DNA from: Clostridioides difficile
GTDB lineage: Bacteria > Bacillota > Clostridia > Peptostreptococcales > Peptostreptococcaceae
DNA length: 54,802 bases
Direction: 5' to 3'
Assembly: GCF_900243075.1 (NCBI RefSeq)
Contig: NZ_OEZH01000031.1
Span: 1 to 54,802 of the forward strand
Program-made: the position numbers and the translations under genes
In this document: positions 11,185-20,921 of the stretch, one piece after another
How positions within the stretch are numbered: position 1 is the first letter of the stretch
How the letters are laid out: every line of letters starts with the position of its first letter
The notes under the pieces: generated by a model
The model's input: the letters and a program-made list of their open reading frames with translations, nothing else
The model's database searches: none
Told to the model about the DNA's origin: nothing

Positions 11185-11282
11185 ATTATATAAAATGTGA
11201 TAAAACTTAGAATTATATAAACTAAATTGCTCTGTTAGAAGTAAATTAGTTAAATACAAGTTGTAAATAGTAACCAAAAGTA

Positions 11283-11351
11283 TAAAGTCCATGTCACTCT
11301 TCACGTTTAAAATTATTTTTAAATTAGTTATAGAAGAGGATATGGACTTTA
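11283..11351 (+). repeat. Stem-loop after uvrA
   Basis: AAAGTCCAT (11284-11292) is matched by ATGGACTTT (11342-11350), with a second matching block CTCTTC/GAAGAG inside. The loop is long and no clean T-run follows, so this may be a weak terminator or an RNA structure. It separates uvrBA from uvrC. Confidence 0.5.
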
Positions 11352-11353
11352 AC

Positions 11354-11381
11354 TTGTCTAAAATACTGGAAATTGTATAAC
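11354..11381 (+). promoter_or_regulatory. Candidate promoter of uvrC-hprK
   Basis: TTGTCT and TATAAC are 16 bases apart in the 260-base gap before uvrC. A second TATAAT at 11405-11410 has no good -35. No LexA box is visible here, so uvrC may not share the SOS control of uvrBA. Confidence 0.35.
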
Positions 11382-11443
11382 TTTTTAAATTTCATATTTT
11401 AGGGTATAATTTTAGTATAAAATTTAATGTTTTGGAGGGCGAG

Positions 11444-13261
11444 ATGTTTGATATACAAGAGCATTTAAAAAAATTACCTTCTGAGCCCGGAGTATATTTA
11501 ATGAAAGACAAATACGACCATATAATATATGTGGGAAAAGCCATATCTTTAAAAAATAGGGTAAGGCAGTATTTTCAATCTTCAAAAAACCATACATCTA
11601 AAGTAAAATCTATGGTTAAGAATATATATAAGTTTGAGTATATTATAACGGATTCAGAGTTAGAGGCATTAATACTTGAATGTAATTTAATAAAAAGATA
11701 TAGACCAAAGTATAATGTAGTACTTAGAGATGATAAAACTTATCCATATATCAAAGTAACTACAAATGAAGATTATCCAAGAATCTTAAAGGTTAGAAGA
11801 GTTCTTAAAGATAAGGCAAAGTATTTTGGACCATATACCAATATAACTGCTGTGAATGATACCTTGGAGCTTATAAGTAGTACGTATCCAATAAGAAGCT
11901 GTAAAATAGATATAGATAAAGCAATAAAGAATAAGACAAGACCTTGTTTAAATCTACACATAAATAAATGTTTAGGACCTTGTACAGGAAATGTTTCTAA
12001 AGAAGAGTATGGAAAAATGATAGAAGAGATTATAATGTGTCTATCTGGTAAGGAAGAAAAATTGATGGAGCTTTTAAAGGAAAAAATGAATGAGAGTTCT
12101 ATGAATTTTAGATTTGAAGAAGCTGCTGTATATAGAGATAAAATAAAGAGCCTTGAAGAGATGATACAGAAACAGAAAATAGATGCTACTGTAAGTGACT
12201 TAAACCAAGATGTGGTTGCAATGGCAAGAGCTCATAATGAAGCTTGTGTCCAGGTGTTTTTTATCAGAAATGGTAAGATTGTAGGTAGGGAGCATTTTAT
12301 ATTAGAAGGTGTAATGGATAGTCCAAGAGCTTCTATATTAAGTTCATTTGTAAAACAATTTTATAATGAGCAAGAGTATATACCTAAAGAATTAATTATA
12401 GAAGATGAGATAGAAGATAGTTATATATTAGAAGAATGGTTGTCATCTAAAAAGGGGCAAAAAGTAACAATAAGAGTTCCTCAAAAGGGAGAGAAGAAAA
12501 GCTTAGTTGAAATGGTCAGAAAAAATGCTGTAGAGTATCTTGAAAAATTTTCTGATATGAATAAAAGAAAATATGAAAAAAGTATTGGAGCATTGGAAGA
12601 GTTAAAGCAAATACTAACTCTAGAAAAGTTGCCAATAAGAATAGAGGCTTATGATATATCAAATATACAAGGTGTAGATTCGATTGGTTCTATGGTAGTG
12701 TATACAAATGCTAAAAAAGATAAAAAGGAATATAGGAGATATAAAATAAAAACAGTCATTGGTCCTAATGATTATGATTCTATGGCTGAAATTGTAGATA
12801 GAAGATTAAAACATGGAAATTTACCTGATTTGATATTGTTGGATGGTGGAAAGGGACAAGTTAGTGCAGTAAAAAAAGTATTAGAACTTAATGATGTGGA
12901 TATACCTCTTTGGGGAATGTATAAAGATGATAAACATAGAACCAAAGGACTGATATGTAAAGAAAAAGAAATAGAGCTAGATAAAACAACCAATTTATAT
13001 AGATTTATTGCTAGTATACAAGAAGAGGTTCATAATTATGCAATAACATATCATAGAAGCTTAAGAAATAAAGCTTTGACAAAATCTATCTTAGATGATA
13101 TACAGGGAATAGGTGAAAAAAGAAAGAAGTCATTACTAAATCACTTTAAGGATGTAGATGCTATAAAAAAAGCTACTATGGAAGAACTTTTAGAAGTAGA
13201 TGGGATGAATAAAAGCATTGCAGAGAATGTTTATAATTTTTTTAGGAAGGAAGAAAATTAA
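11444..13261 (+). CDS. uvrC: UvrABC system protein C
   Basis: This is the dual-incision nuclease of nucleotide excision repair, 605 aa. It has an N-terminal GIY-YIG domain (PGVYLMKD, HIIYVGKA, about residues 13-35) and a UVR motif around residues 200-235. The central UvrC/RNase H-like nuclease contains EAYDISNIQG and LLDGGKGQ, and a C-terminal helix-hairpin-helix pair (DIQGIGEKRKKSLL) ends the protein. I placed the start at ATG 11444, seven bases after the TTGGAGGGC ribosome site; the upstream TTG belongs to that site. The stop overlaps the next start as TAATG. Confidence 0.97.
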   Translation: MFDIQEHLKKLPSEPGVYLMKDKYDHIIYVGKAISLKNRVRQYFQSSKNHTSKVKSMVKNIYKFEYIITDSELEALILECNLIKRYRPKYNVVLRDDKTYPYIKVTTNEDYPRILKVRRVLKDKAKYFGPYTNITAVNDTLELISSTYPIRSCKIDIDKAIKNKTRPCLNLHINKCLGPCTGNVSKEEYGKMIEEIIMCLSGKEEKLMELLKEKMNESSMNFRFEEAAVYRDKIKSLEEMIQKQKIDATVSDLNQDVVAMARAHNEACVQVFFIRNGKIVGREHFILEGVMDSPRASILSSFVKQFYNEQEYIPKELIIEDEIEDSYILEEWLSSKKGQKVTIRVPQKGEKKSLVEMVRKNAVEYLEKFSDMNKRKYEKSIGALEELKQILTLEKLPIRIEAYDISNIQGVDSIGSMVVYTNAKKDKKEYRRYKIKTVIGPNDYDSMAEIVDRRLKHGNLPDLILLDGGKGQVSAVKKVLELNDVDIPLWGMYKDDKHRTKGLICKEKEIELDKTTNLYRFIASIQEEVHNYAITYHRSLRNKALTKSILDDIQGIGEKRKKSLLNHFKDVDAIKKATMEELLEVDGMNKSIAENVYNFFRKEEN

Positions 13262-14190
13262 TGGAAACTAGCAATAAGGTATCAATAAAAGAGATAATAA
13301 AAGACTTGAAATTAAAAATAGTATACATGCCAGATGATGTAGATTATTATGTTTACTCTCAAGATATAAATAGACCAGGATTACAGTTTGCAGGGTATTT
13401 TGATTATTTTGCATATGAAAGGATACAAATAGTTGGAAAGACAGAATATAATTTTTTTGGATTAATGGATAATCATATTCGAGAAGAAGTACTAGATAGA
13501 TTTTTTTCATATGAAATACCAGCTCTAATAATTTCTAGAGATTTGGAAATCAAGCCAGATGTAATTGAAAAAGCTAAAAAATATAAAAGAATACTTTTGA
13601 GTACAAACAGAAATACCACTAGACTTATAAATAGACTGTCAAATTATTTGGATAATAAGTTAGCACCACACACAACAATTCACGGGGTACTAGTAGATAT
13701 TTATGGTATAGGTGTGCTGATAAAAGGTGAAAGTAGTATAGGAAAGTCAGAAACAGCATTAGAATTAATTCAAAGAGGCAATAGATTGGTTGCAGATGAT
13801 GCTGTAGAGATAAGAAAACTGGATGAAAGTATGCTTGTGGGTCAGTCACCTGAACTGATAAGACATTTCCTTGAGATAAGAGGAATAGGGATAATAGATG
13901 TTAGAAGTCTGTATGGAGTAGGAGCAATTAAAAATTCTAAAATGATAGATTTAGTAGTTCATCTAGAAGCTTGGGATGAAACTAAGTACTATGATAGACT
14001 TGGATTGGATAAAGAGTATGAAGAGATACTTGGTGTTAATGTAGAGAAACTGGTTGTACCTGTTAAACCTGGAAGAAATACCGCTATGATATTAGAAGTA
14101 GCAGCAATGAATTTTAGACAAAGAGGAATGGGATATGATGCAGCTCAAGAATTTACTAAAAAATTATCAAAATTAATTGATACTAAATAG
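13261..14190 (+). CDS. hprK: HPr kinase/phosphorylase
   Basis: This enzyme phosphorylates HPr on its regulatory serine and removes that phosphate, which controls carbon catabolite repression. The C-terminal catalytic domain has the P-loop KGESSIGKSETA (about residues 152-163) and the HprK signature EIRGIGIIDVRSLYG (about residues 203-217). The N-terminal 130 residues are the usual regulatory domain, and the 309-aa length is typical. The start overlaps the uvrC stop by one base, so translation is coupled. A 210-base gap without ORFs follows. Confidence 0.96.
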   Translation: METSNKVSIKEIIKDLKLKIVYMPDDVDYYVYSQDINRPGLQFAGYFDYFAYERIQIVGKTEYNFFGLMDNHIREEVLDRFFSYEIPALIISRDLEIKPDVIEKAKKYKRILLSTNRNTTRLINRLSNYLDNKLAPHTTIHGVLVDIYGIGVLIKGESSIGKSETALELIQRGNRLVADDAVEIRKLDESMLVGQSPELIRHFLEIRGIGIIDVRSLYGVGAIKNSKMIDLVVHLEAWDETKYYDRLGLDKEYEEILGVNVEKLVVPVKPGRNTAMILEVAAMNFRQRGMGYDAAQEFTKKLSKLIDTK

Positions 14191-14400
14191 TACAGGAATA
14201 ATAGTGAACTATACGTCATTTAATTAAATATTGATTAGGTTTATATCCTACACCTTATAAATTAAAATCAAGTTGTATATAATGTTTATTAATAAGATAT
14301 ATTATATAAGGATAATTTAAAGTATAGTACTAGATTAAAATAATACTAGATTAATTTTATACTTGAATTTCATTATATAATAAGAAAGTTGGAATTTTTT

Positions 14401-16197
14401 ATGGGAATAGAATATTTTAGTAAACTTTTAGAAAGTACTACTGAAAAAGAATTGCTCTTAAGTAAAAAGTCAAATAATATAAGCACAGCAAGATTAATAT
14501 CTTTTTTGATAGTGATAGCAGGATTTGCTATTGGATTTTATAATAAAAACATAGTAGGTATTTTTGTTGGAGTTGTATCAACAATAATATTTATATCACT
14601 TTTAGTTATTCATAATAAAGTAAAAGAAGAGGAAACATATTTTAAAAGCAAGAGTGAAGTCTTAGATAAGTATATTAAACGATTTGGAGACGGATGGAAG
14701 GAATTTAAAATAGATGGTAGAGAATACCTAGAAGACGAAAGTGCGCAAGCAAAAGATTTGGATTTGTTTGGAAGAGCATCACTATATCAATATATCTGTG
14801 TAGCTAATACTTCCTATGGAAAAAAGTTTTTGGCTAAGTCCTTATGGAATGAAAACCCAGATGAGAAGGTAATATTAGAAAGACAAATGGCGATAAAAGA
14901 ACTTTTATCAAAAGATGATTTTTCTATTCATATTCAAACACTTAGTAATATAATTGGTAAGGAGCAAAAAAACAATTCTGATGGAAGCATAGAATCATTT
15001 ATAGAGTATGGAGAAAATAAAAATGTATATATACCAAAATGGATGCATGTTTTTACTTGGGGATTACCTACTGCAACAATCTTATCTTTTATATTCTTTA
15101 TATTAGGTTTTTTACCTATTTTACCTGTTTTTTTACTTTTTATAATCCAATTAGGATTTAGTGGTTTTGGATATCCAAAACTTATGCAAACTCTTTCTCC
15201 ATTATTTTCATTTAGTAGAAGTATACAAGTATATGAGAAAATGTTTAAGGTTTTAGAAAAAGAGTCGTTTGAGAGTGCTTATTTAAAAGAATTACAGGAG
15301 AAACTTTCTAGGGGAAGTGGAGTTTCAAAAGGTGTTAAACAATTGAATTCAATAGGAAATGCTGTAAATCTAAGATATAATCAGATAGTATATATAATTG
15401 CCTGTGGTGTTCTAATGTGGAACTATCATTGTGCAGAAGCTTTAGAACGATGGAAAGGTATATATGGAAATCAAATTAGAGGTTGGCTTGAATCTATTGG
15501 GGAGTTTGAAGCTCTAATAAGTTTAACAGTTATTGGTCATGTAAAGGAAAATACATGTTTTCCAGTAATAAAATATGAAGATACTCCAAGATTGGGAGTT
15601 GAAGAAGTATGTCACCCCTTAATAGAAGAAAAAAGTGTCATAGCAAATTCAATACAATTAAATTCTCAGACATGTATTATTACAGGTTCAAATATGTCTG
15701 GAAAGACAACCTTTTTAAGAAGTATAGGCGTAAACTTAGTGTTGGCATATGCAGGTGGACCAGTATGTGCTAAGAGGTTTGATGCAAGTTGTATGGCTAT
15801 ATTCACATCTATGAGAATACAAGATGATGTAAGCCAAGGAATATCAACTTTTTATGCTGAGATTCTTAGAATAAAATCAATGATTCAATATAGTTTGAAA
15901 GAGTTACCAATGTTGGTTCTAGTAGATGAGATTTTTAAAGGAACTAATTCTGCTGATAGAATTATTGGGGCAAGTGAGGCAGTGAAGAAATTATCAAGAC
16001 CATGGGTTATAAGTATGGTTACAACACATGATTTTGAGTTATGTGACCTTTCAGGTAGTGGAGATGTAGAAGTTGTGAACTATCATTTCTCAGAGTACTA
16101 TGTAGATGATAAAATTCATTTTGACTATAGGATAAAGGATGGAAGGTGTAAAACTACAAATGCAAAGCAACTTATGAGAATGGCAGGGATTCTTTAA
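14401..16197 (+). CDS. Membrane-anchored MutS-like ATPase
   Basis: The C-terminal third (about residues 425-598) is a MutS domain V ATPase, with Walker A TGSNMSGKTTFLRSIG, the MutS-type segment DDVSQGISTFYAEILR and Walker B LVDEIFKGTNSADR. The N-terminal part lacks the mismatch-recognition domain. It has two hydrophobic segments near residues 25-70 and another pair around 215-260, so the protein is probably membrane-bound. A MutS-core-like helical region lies between. It is therefore not MutS1 or MutS2 and its role is unknown. ATG 14401 is preferred over the upstream TTG 14389; the ribosome site is weak in either case. It stands alone between hprK and a convergent hydrogenase operon. Confidence 0.8.
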   Translation: MGIEYFSKLLESTTEKELLLSKKSNNISTARLISFLIVIAGFAIGFYNKNIVGIFVGVVSTIIFISLLVIHNKVKEEETYFKSKSEVLDKYIKRFGDGWKEFKIDGREYLEDESAQAKDLDLFGRASLYQYICVANTSYGKKFLAKSLWNENPDEKVILERQMAIKELLSKDDFSIHIQTLSNIIGKEQKNNSDGSIESFIEYGENKNVYIPKWMHVFTWGLPTATILSFIFFILGFLPILPVFLLFIIQLGFSGFGYPKLMQTLSPLFSFSRSIQVYEKMFKVLEKESFESAYLKELQEKLSRGSGVSKGVKQLNSIGNAVNLRYNQIVYIIACGVLMWNYHCAEALERWKGIYGNQIRGWLESIGEFEALISLTVIGHVKENTCFPVIKYEDTPRLGVEEVCHPLIEEKSVIANSIQLNSQTCIITGSNMSGKTTFLRSIGVNLVLAYAGGPVCAKRFDASCMAIFTSMRIQDDVSQGISTFYAEILRIKSMIQYSLKELPMLVLVDEIFKGTNSADRIIGASEAVKKLSRPWVISMVTTHDFELCDLSGSGDVEVVNYHFSEYYVDDKIHFDYRIKDGRCKTTNAKQLMRMAGIL

Positions 16198-16247
16198 TTA
16201 ATAGATAAGCTTATTTAGAAATATAATTTAATTGATTAAACTAATAA

Positions 16248-16362
16248 GGGGCTGTCTCAAAATAGAGATAAGCCTCTTTTCATTGGTGAAATTATGAAAA
16301 TATATTTGATTTCATACAAAAAGAGTGCCTCATGAACTAAAAAGTTCATTTTGAGACACCCC
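16248..16362 (+). repeat. 115-bp inverted-repeat element (MITE-like) between convergent genes
   Basis: The ends GGGGCTGTCTCAAAAT and ATTTTGAGACACCCC are inverted copies apart from one extra base. No ORF lies between them. The right-hand 29 bases, read on the minus strand, match 54674-54702 with two differences, so this is a dispersed element and not just a local terminator. It sits between the convergent ends of the MutS-like gene and hydA, where its hairpin may also stop transcription. Confidence 0.7.
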
Positions 16363-16399
16363 ATTTTATTTAAGAATACATTTTTTAATTTGTTACAAG

Positions 16400-18181
16400 T
16401 TATTTAGCTTCTTCACAAGCACATTCTTGTGGACATTCTCCATAAATACAACTCTTATCAAAGTAATGAGTATGAAGATATTTATGAGCTACATCACTAT
16501 TTGGTTCTCCAAAGAAGTCTTTGTAAATAGCTTGTAAATCAGGATTCTCATGAGATTTACGAATAGCTTTGTTTCTATCTATTTCATATAACGCATTTGC
16601 ACGTCTATCAACTATTTCAGTATTACCATGGTGATAAGGTTGACCAGCACCTCCAACACATCCACCAGGACATGCCATAACTTCTATGATGTGGTATTTA
16701 CATTCTCCACTTCTAACCTTATCCATAATCTTTCTAGCATTTTTAAGTGTATTTACAATACATACATTAACTGTAGTTCCATCAACATCTATACTTGCTT
16801 CTCTAATTCCTTTAAGACCTCTAACATTAGTAAAGTTTACATTATCTAAAGTCTTATTAGTTATCTTCTCATATGAAGTACGTAGAGCAGCTTCTAGAAC
16901 TCCACCACTTGCTCCAAATATAGATGCAGCACCTGTAGATTTTCCTAAAGGATTATCAAAATCTTGGTCTTGAAGATTAGGTAAATCGATAGCAGCTTCT
17001 TTTATCATCTTAGCTAACTCTCTAGTAGTTATAGAAAGGTCAACATCTAATATTCCAGATTCACTTAATTCCTCTCTTGAAGCTTCATATTTTTTAGCTA
17101 CACAAGGCATTACAGATACAACATAAAGTTCTTCAGGATTGATTCCTAATATTTTAGGTGCATAGTAGTTTTTAGCTATAGAACCAAACATACCTTGAGG
17201 AGACTTACAACTAGATGCTAAGTTTAACTTGTCTGGATAGTTGTGCTCTAAGAAGTTTACCCATGCAGGGCAACAGCTTGTTAATATAGGAAGATTTTCA
17301 CCTTTTTGGATTCTTTCTATAAACTCAGTAGCTTCTTCCATTATAGTAAAGTCTGCACCGAAGTTTGTATCAAATACATGTTCAAATCCAAGTGCTTTTA
17401 AAGCAGCTACCATTTTTCCTGTAGAGATTGAACCTGGTTCTAATCCAAATTCTTCGCCAATAGCAACTCTTACAGCAGGAGCAACTTGTACTACTATAGT
17501 CTTTTCTTTTTTATTTAAAACATCCCAAAGTTTAGGTACATTATCTACTTCTGTTAATGCTCCAGTTGGACAGACAGATATACATTGACCACAGAATGTA
17601 CACTCTGTTTCAACCATATCAGAGTTAAAAAATGTACTAACTAAAGTATTAAATCCACGATTAACTCCAGATAATGCCCCTACTGTTTGTATGTCATTAC
17701 ATACAGTCTCACATCTTCTACATAATATACACTTAGAATGGTCTTTAACTAAAGATTTAGTAGAAGTGTCTTTACCTGCAAAAGATTTAGAACCTTGATA
17801 TCTTATTTTTCTTACTCCTAAATCAGCAGCTATAGTCTGTAATTCACAATCTCCATTTTTTTCACATACAAAACAATCTTGTGGATGGTCTGATAACAAT
17901 AATTCAACAATAGTTCTACGAGCATTTAATGCTTTTGCACTATTAGTTTGAACTTTCATACCTTCCTTTATAACTGTTCCACAAGCTGGAACTAAGCCTC
18001 TCTCTGTCTCAACCATACAAACACGACAAGAAGCACAAGTGTCAAGCTTATCTATTTCATTCATATGTAAATGACAAAGGTTGTGTATTTTTATATTTAT
18101 TAATTTCGCAGCATCTAAGATAGAAGTTCCACTAGGTGCTGAAACATGTTTGCCATTAATAGTTAAATTAACTAAACTCAT
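16400..18181 (-). CDS. hydA: [FeFe] hydrogenase catalytic subunit, NADH-linked multimeric type
   Basis: This is the H2-forming/H2-oxidising subunit, 593 aa. The N-terminus has a [2Fe-2S] domain, a His-ligated [4Fe-4S] motif (HPQDCFVCEKNGDC) and two ferredoxin [4Fe-4S] clusters (CILCRRCETVC, CTFCGQCISVC). The catalytic domain has all three H-cluster signatures: TSCCPAWVNFLE, MPCVAKKYE and MACPGGCVGGAGQP. A Cys-rich tail (CIYGECPQECACEEAK) could hold one more cluster. It is the third gene of a minus-strand operon with NuoF- and NuoE-like subunits, the arrangement of electron-bifurcating HydABC enzymes. Bifurcation itself is inferred from that arrangement. Confidence 0.95.
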   Translation of the reverse strand: MSLVNLTINGKHVSAPSGTSILDAAKLINIKIHNLCHLHMNEIDKLDTCASCRVCMVETERGLVPACGTVIKEGMKVQTNSAKALNARRTIVELLLSDHPQDCFVCEKNGDCELQTIAADLGVRKIRYQGSKSFAGKDTSTKSLVKDHSKCILCRRCETVCNDIQTVGALSGVNRGFNTLVSTFFNSDMVETECTFCGQCISVCPTGALTEVDNVPKLWDVLNKKEKTIVVQVAPAVRVAIGEEFGLEPGSISTGKMVAALKALGFEHVFDTNFGADFTIMEEATEFIERIQKGENLPILTSCCPAWVNFLEHNYPDKLNLASSCKSPQGMFGSIAKNYYAPKILGINPEELYVVSVMPCVAKKYEASREELSESGILDVDLSITTRELAKMIKEAAIDLPNLQDQDFDNPLGKSTGAASIFGASGGVLEAALRTSYEKITNKTLDNVNFTNVRGLKGIREASIDVDGTTVNVCIVNTLKNARKIMDKVRSGECKYHIIEVMACPGGCVGGAGQPYHHGNTEIVDRRANALYEIDRNKAIRKSHENPDLQAIYKDFFGEPNSDVAHKYLHTHYFDKSCIYGECPQECACEEAK

Positions 18182-18203
18182 TGTTATTCCTCCTCCAAAT
18201 AAG

Positions 18204-20090
18204 TTATTTCTTGATTATAGCATTAAATGTACAATTATCTATACAAGCACCACATTTTAGACACTTAGAAGTATCTATTGTATGTTGTTCCTTAACAGAA
18301 CCTGTTATACAACCAGCAGGACACACTCTAGAACATTTTGTACAACCCTTACAGTCGTCTGTTATAAAGTAAGAAAGTAAGTTCTGACATTTACCAGCAG
18401 GACATTTCTTATCTACAACATGAGCTATATACTCATCTTTGAAATATTGAAGAGTACTTAAAACAGGGTTTGGAGCAGCTTTACCAAGACCACATAATGA
18501 AGCAGTTTGTATAGTTTCAGCAAGGTTTTCTAGGTCATCTAAATCTTGTAGAGTACCATTACCTTCTGTAATTTTAGTTAATATTTCTAATAATCTTGTA
18601 GTACCTATACGACAAGGTGTACATTTACCACAAGATTCTTCAACAGTAAACTCAAGGAAGAATTTGGCTATATCTACCATACAGTCAGATTCATCAAGAA
18701 CAAGCATACCACCAGAACCCATCATTGAACCGATAGAACTTAATGAACCAAAGTCTATAGGAGTGTCTAAATGTTCAGTTGGTATACATCCACCAGATGG
18801 TCCACCTGTTTGAACAGCCTTGAATTTCTTACCTTCAGGAATTCCTCCACCAATTTCAAACACAATATCTCTCAAAGTAGTACCCATTGGAACTTCAACA
18901 AGTCCTACATTTTCTACTTTTCCACCAAGAGCAAAGACTTTAGTACCACTAGAATCTTCAGTACCTAAATTAGCAAACCAATCTCCACCGTTAAGTATAA
19001 TTGCAGGTATATTAGCAAAAGTCTCAACGTTATTTAAGCAAGTAGGTGATTTCCATAAACCACTCTTAGAAGAACTATAAGTCTTCATTCTAGGTTCACC
19101 ACGTCTACCTTCAATTGAATGCATTAGAGCTGTACCTTCACCACAAACAAAAGCACCTGCACCATATTTTAATTCTAATTTAAAGTTAAATCCAGTACCT
19201 AAGATATTTTCACCAAGTAAACCGTATTTTTCAGCTTGGGCTATAGCTACTTTTAATCTTTCTATAGATTTTGGATATTCTGCTCTTATGTATATGTATC
19301 CTGTGTCAGAACCTATAGCATATCCACATATTGCCATAGCTTCTAGTACACTATGTGGGTCACCTTCAAGTACAGATCTATCCATAAATGCACCCGGGTC
19401 ACCTTCATCAGCATTACATACAACGAACTTTTTATCTGTTGGACCAGCTGGATTTTTTGAAGCAGCTTCCCATTTAGAACCTGTAGGGAAACCAGCTCCA
19501 CCTCTACCACGAAGACCAGAAGTTTTTACCTGTGCAATAACTTCTTGAGGAGTAAGAGAAGTTAAACATTTGCCTAGAGCTAAATAACCATCATTGGCAA
19601 TATATTCTTCTATACTATCTGGGTCTATAAGACCGCAATTTTTTAAAGCTATACGTAACTGTTTTTTGTAGAAAGACATTTCTTCTTGTTCTTCTACTTT
19701 TTTACTTAAAGATTCTTCTTCATATAATAATTCCTCAACAACTGTATTTCTAATTAAGTGACTTTGAACTATCTTTTCAGCATCAGATGGATCAACCTTT
19801 ACATAGAAAACGTTATCAGGATAAACTTTTACAATAGGACCTTGAGCACAGAAACCAAAACAACCTGTCAAACGAACACTAACTTTGTCTTGGATTCCTG
19901 ATTTCTTTATTTCATTTTCTAATTCACTAACTATTTCTAGACTGTTTGAAGATGTACATCCAGTATCACAACAAACAAGTAATTCTCTTCTTAATACATT
20001 TTCCTTAGAATAATTTTTTCTTAAGCTAAGATTAGGTTTCAGCTCATCAGCTAAAACTTTTAATTCATCAAATGAATTTACTTTACGCAT
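18204..20090 (-). CDS. hydB: NADH-linked hydrogenase, NuoF-like flavoprotein subunit
   Basis: This subunit carries NAD(H) and FMN sites and passes electrons between NADH, ferredoxin and HydA. The 628-aa chain has an N-terminal thioredoxin-like [2Fe-2S] domain (CDTGCTSSN, CFGFCAQGP) and a NuoF core with GLRGRGGAGFPTG, CNADEGDPGAFMDR and GEGTALMHSIEG. An [4Fe-4S] site ESCGKCTPCRIGT and two C-terminal ferredoxin clusters (CKGCTKCSRVCPAGC, CLKCGACIDNC) follow. This is the domain order of HydB and HndC. It lies 22 bases upstream of hydA on the minus strand. Confidence 0.94.
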   Translation of the reverse strand: MRKVNSFDELKVLADELKPNLSLRKNYSKENVLRRELLVCCDTGCTSSNSLEIVSELENEIKKSGIQDKVSVRLTGCFGFCAQGPIVKVYPDNVFYVKVDPSDAEKIVQSHLIRNTVVEELLYEEESLSKKVEEQEEMSFYKKQLRIALKNCGLIDPDSIEEYIANDGYLALGKCLTSLTPQEVIAQVKTSGLRGRGGAGFPTGSKWEAASKNPAGPTDKKFVVCNADEGDPGAFMDRSVLEGDPHSVLEAMAICGYAIGSDTGYIYIRAEYPKSIERLKVAIAQAEKYGLLGENILGTGFNFKLELKYGAGAFVCGEGTALMHSIEGRRGEPRMKTYSSSKSGLWKSPTCLNNVETFANIPAIILNGGDWFANLGTEDSSGTKVFALGGKVENVGLVEVPMGTTLRDIVFEIGGGIPEGKKFKAVQTGGPSGGCIPTEHLDTPIDFGSLSSIGSMMGSGGMLVLDESDCMVDIAKFFLEFTVEESCGKCTPCRIGTTRLLEILTKITEGNGTLQDLDDLENLAETIQTASLCGLGKAAPNPVLSTLQYFKDEYIAHVVDKKCPAGKCQNLLSYFITDDCKGCTKCSRVCPAGCITGSVKEQHTIDTSKCLKCGACIDNCTFNAIIKK

Positions 20091-20106
20091 TATTTATTCA
20101 CCCCTC

Positions 20107-20604
20107 TTAACAATTCAATTCTAATTCTCTATAAGTATCTAATATTTCGCTTACTTGGTCAGGTTTTACTTTACCATAAACTTTACCATTTACAGTAACA
20201 ACTGGAGCTAAACCACATGCCCCCAAACATCTTAAACCTTCTAAAGAAAATTTAAAATCACTAGTAGTTTCTCCAACTTTTATGCCAAGTTGTTTTTCAA
20301 AAGCACTTAAGATTTTGTCAGCACCTTTTACAAAACATACAGTACCTAGACAGACACTGATTTTATACTTACCTACAGGTTCTGTAGTAAAATAAGAATA
20401 GAATGTAACAACCCCATATACCTTTGCAGGAGCTACTCCAAGTTTTCTAGCAACATGAAGCTGAACTTCTTTTGGAAGATATCCAAATATACCTTGGGCT
20501 TCATGTAGAACTTGTATTAACGCACCTTCCTTTGTTGCAAGAGAGTCAATAAATATATCTAGTTCGTCAAATAATTGCTTGTTGTGTGAAATAAAATCGC
20601 ACAT
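20107..20604 (-). CDS. hydC: NADH-linked hydrogenase, NuoE-like [2Fe-2S] subunit
   Basis: A 165-aa thioredoxin-like ferredoxin with the four Cys ligands of the NuoE [2Fe-2S] cluster in CLGTVCFVKGA and CLGACGLAP. It is the smallest subunit and the first gene of the minus-strand operon, 16 bases before hydB. The AAAAGGGGGATTTGTT ribosome site (minus strand) precedes its ATG. In HydABC enzymes this subunit links the flavin site to the rest of the electron path. Confidence 0.93.
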   Translation of the reverse strand: MCDFISHNKQLFDELDIFIDSLATKEGALIQVLHEAQGIFGYLPKEVQLHVARKLGVAPAKVYGVVTFYSYFTTEPVGKYKISVCLGTVCFVKGADKILSAFEKQLGIKVGETTSDFKFSLEGLRCLGACGLAPVVTVNGKVYGKVKPDQVSEILDTYRELELNC

Positions 20605-20921
20605 AACAAATCCCCCTTTTCTTTTTAAAGTTATTATTTTTCATAAAATAATTAACCATGAGTTGACCCCAACATTATGTGGGTGAACAAAACCAAAACA
20701 ATAAAGAAAGAATAATATACAACAATTTCTTTATTCATAAAAACAATGCAAAAAAGTTACCTATTAAAAATAAAAACTATACTAGTCTATTATAATATAA
20801 AATAATTCAGAATAGTTAAAAAAAATAAAAAAAATGAGCTAAATTCAATAAAAAAAAAATAATACATATAAAAAACTTTAAAAAATAAACCAAAATGTAA
20901 AATTTTTATAAAATAAAAGAT
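20605..20921. promoter_or_regulatory. Intergenic region carrying the hydCBA promoter and a candidate operator
   Basis: There is no ORF here. On the minus strand a TATTAT box at 20712-20717 could be the -10 of hydCBA, though no good -35 is seen. Downstream of it, inside the presumed leader, GTTGACCC (20662-20669) and GGGTGAAC (20681-20688) form an imperfect inverted repeat that could be an operator or RNA hairpin. The cls end of the gap is very A-rich, with no convincing terminator. Confidence 0.4.

Noticed and set aside
11283-11292. Similarity of the ATAAAGTCCAT sequences at 11282 and 23651 as a dispersed repeat
   Set aside because: Only about 11 bases match and the flanks differ; chance in AT-rich DNA is likely.
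16628-19548. Several plus-strand frames of 65-115 aa across the hydrogenase genes
   Set aside because: They are antisense shadows of hydA and hydB, which have complete family motifs; they lack ribosome sites.
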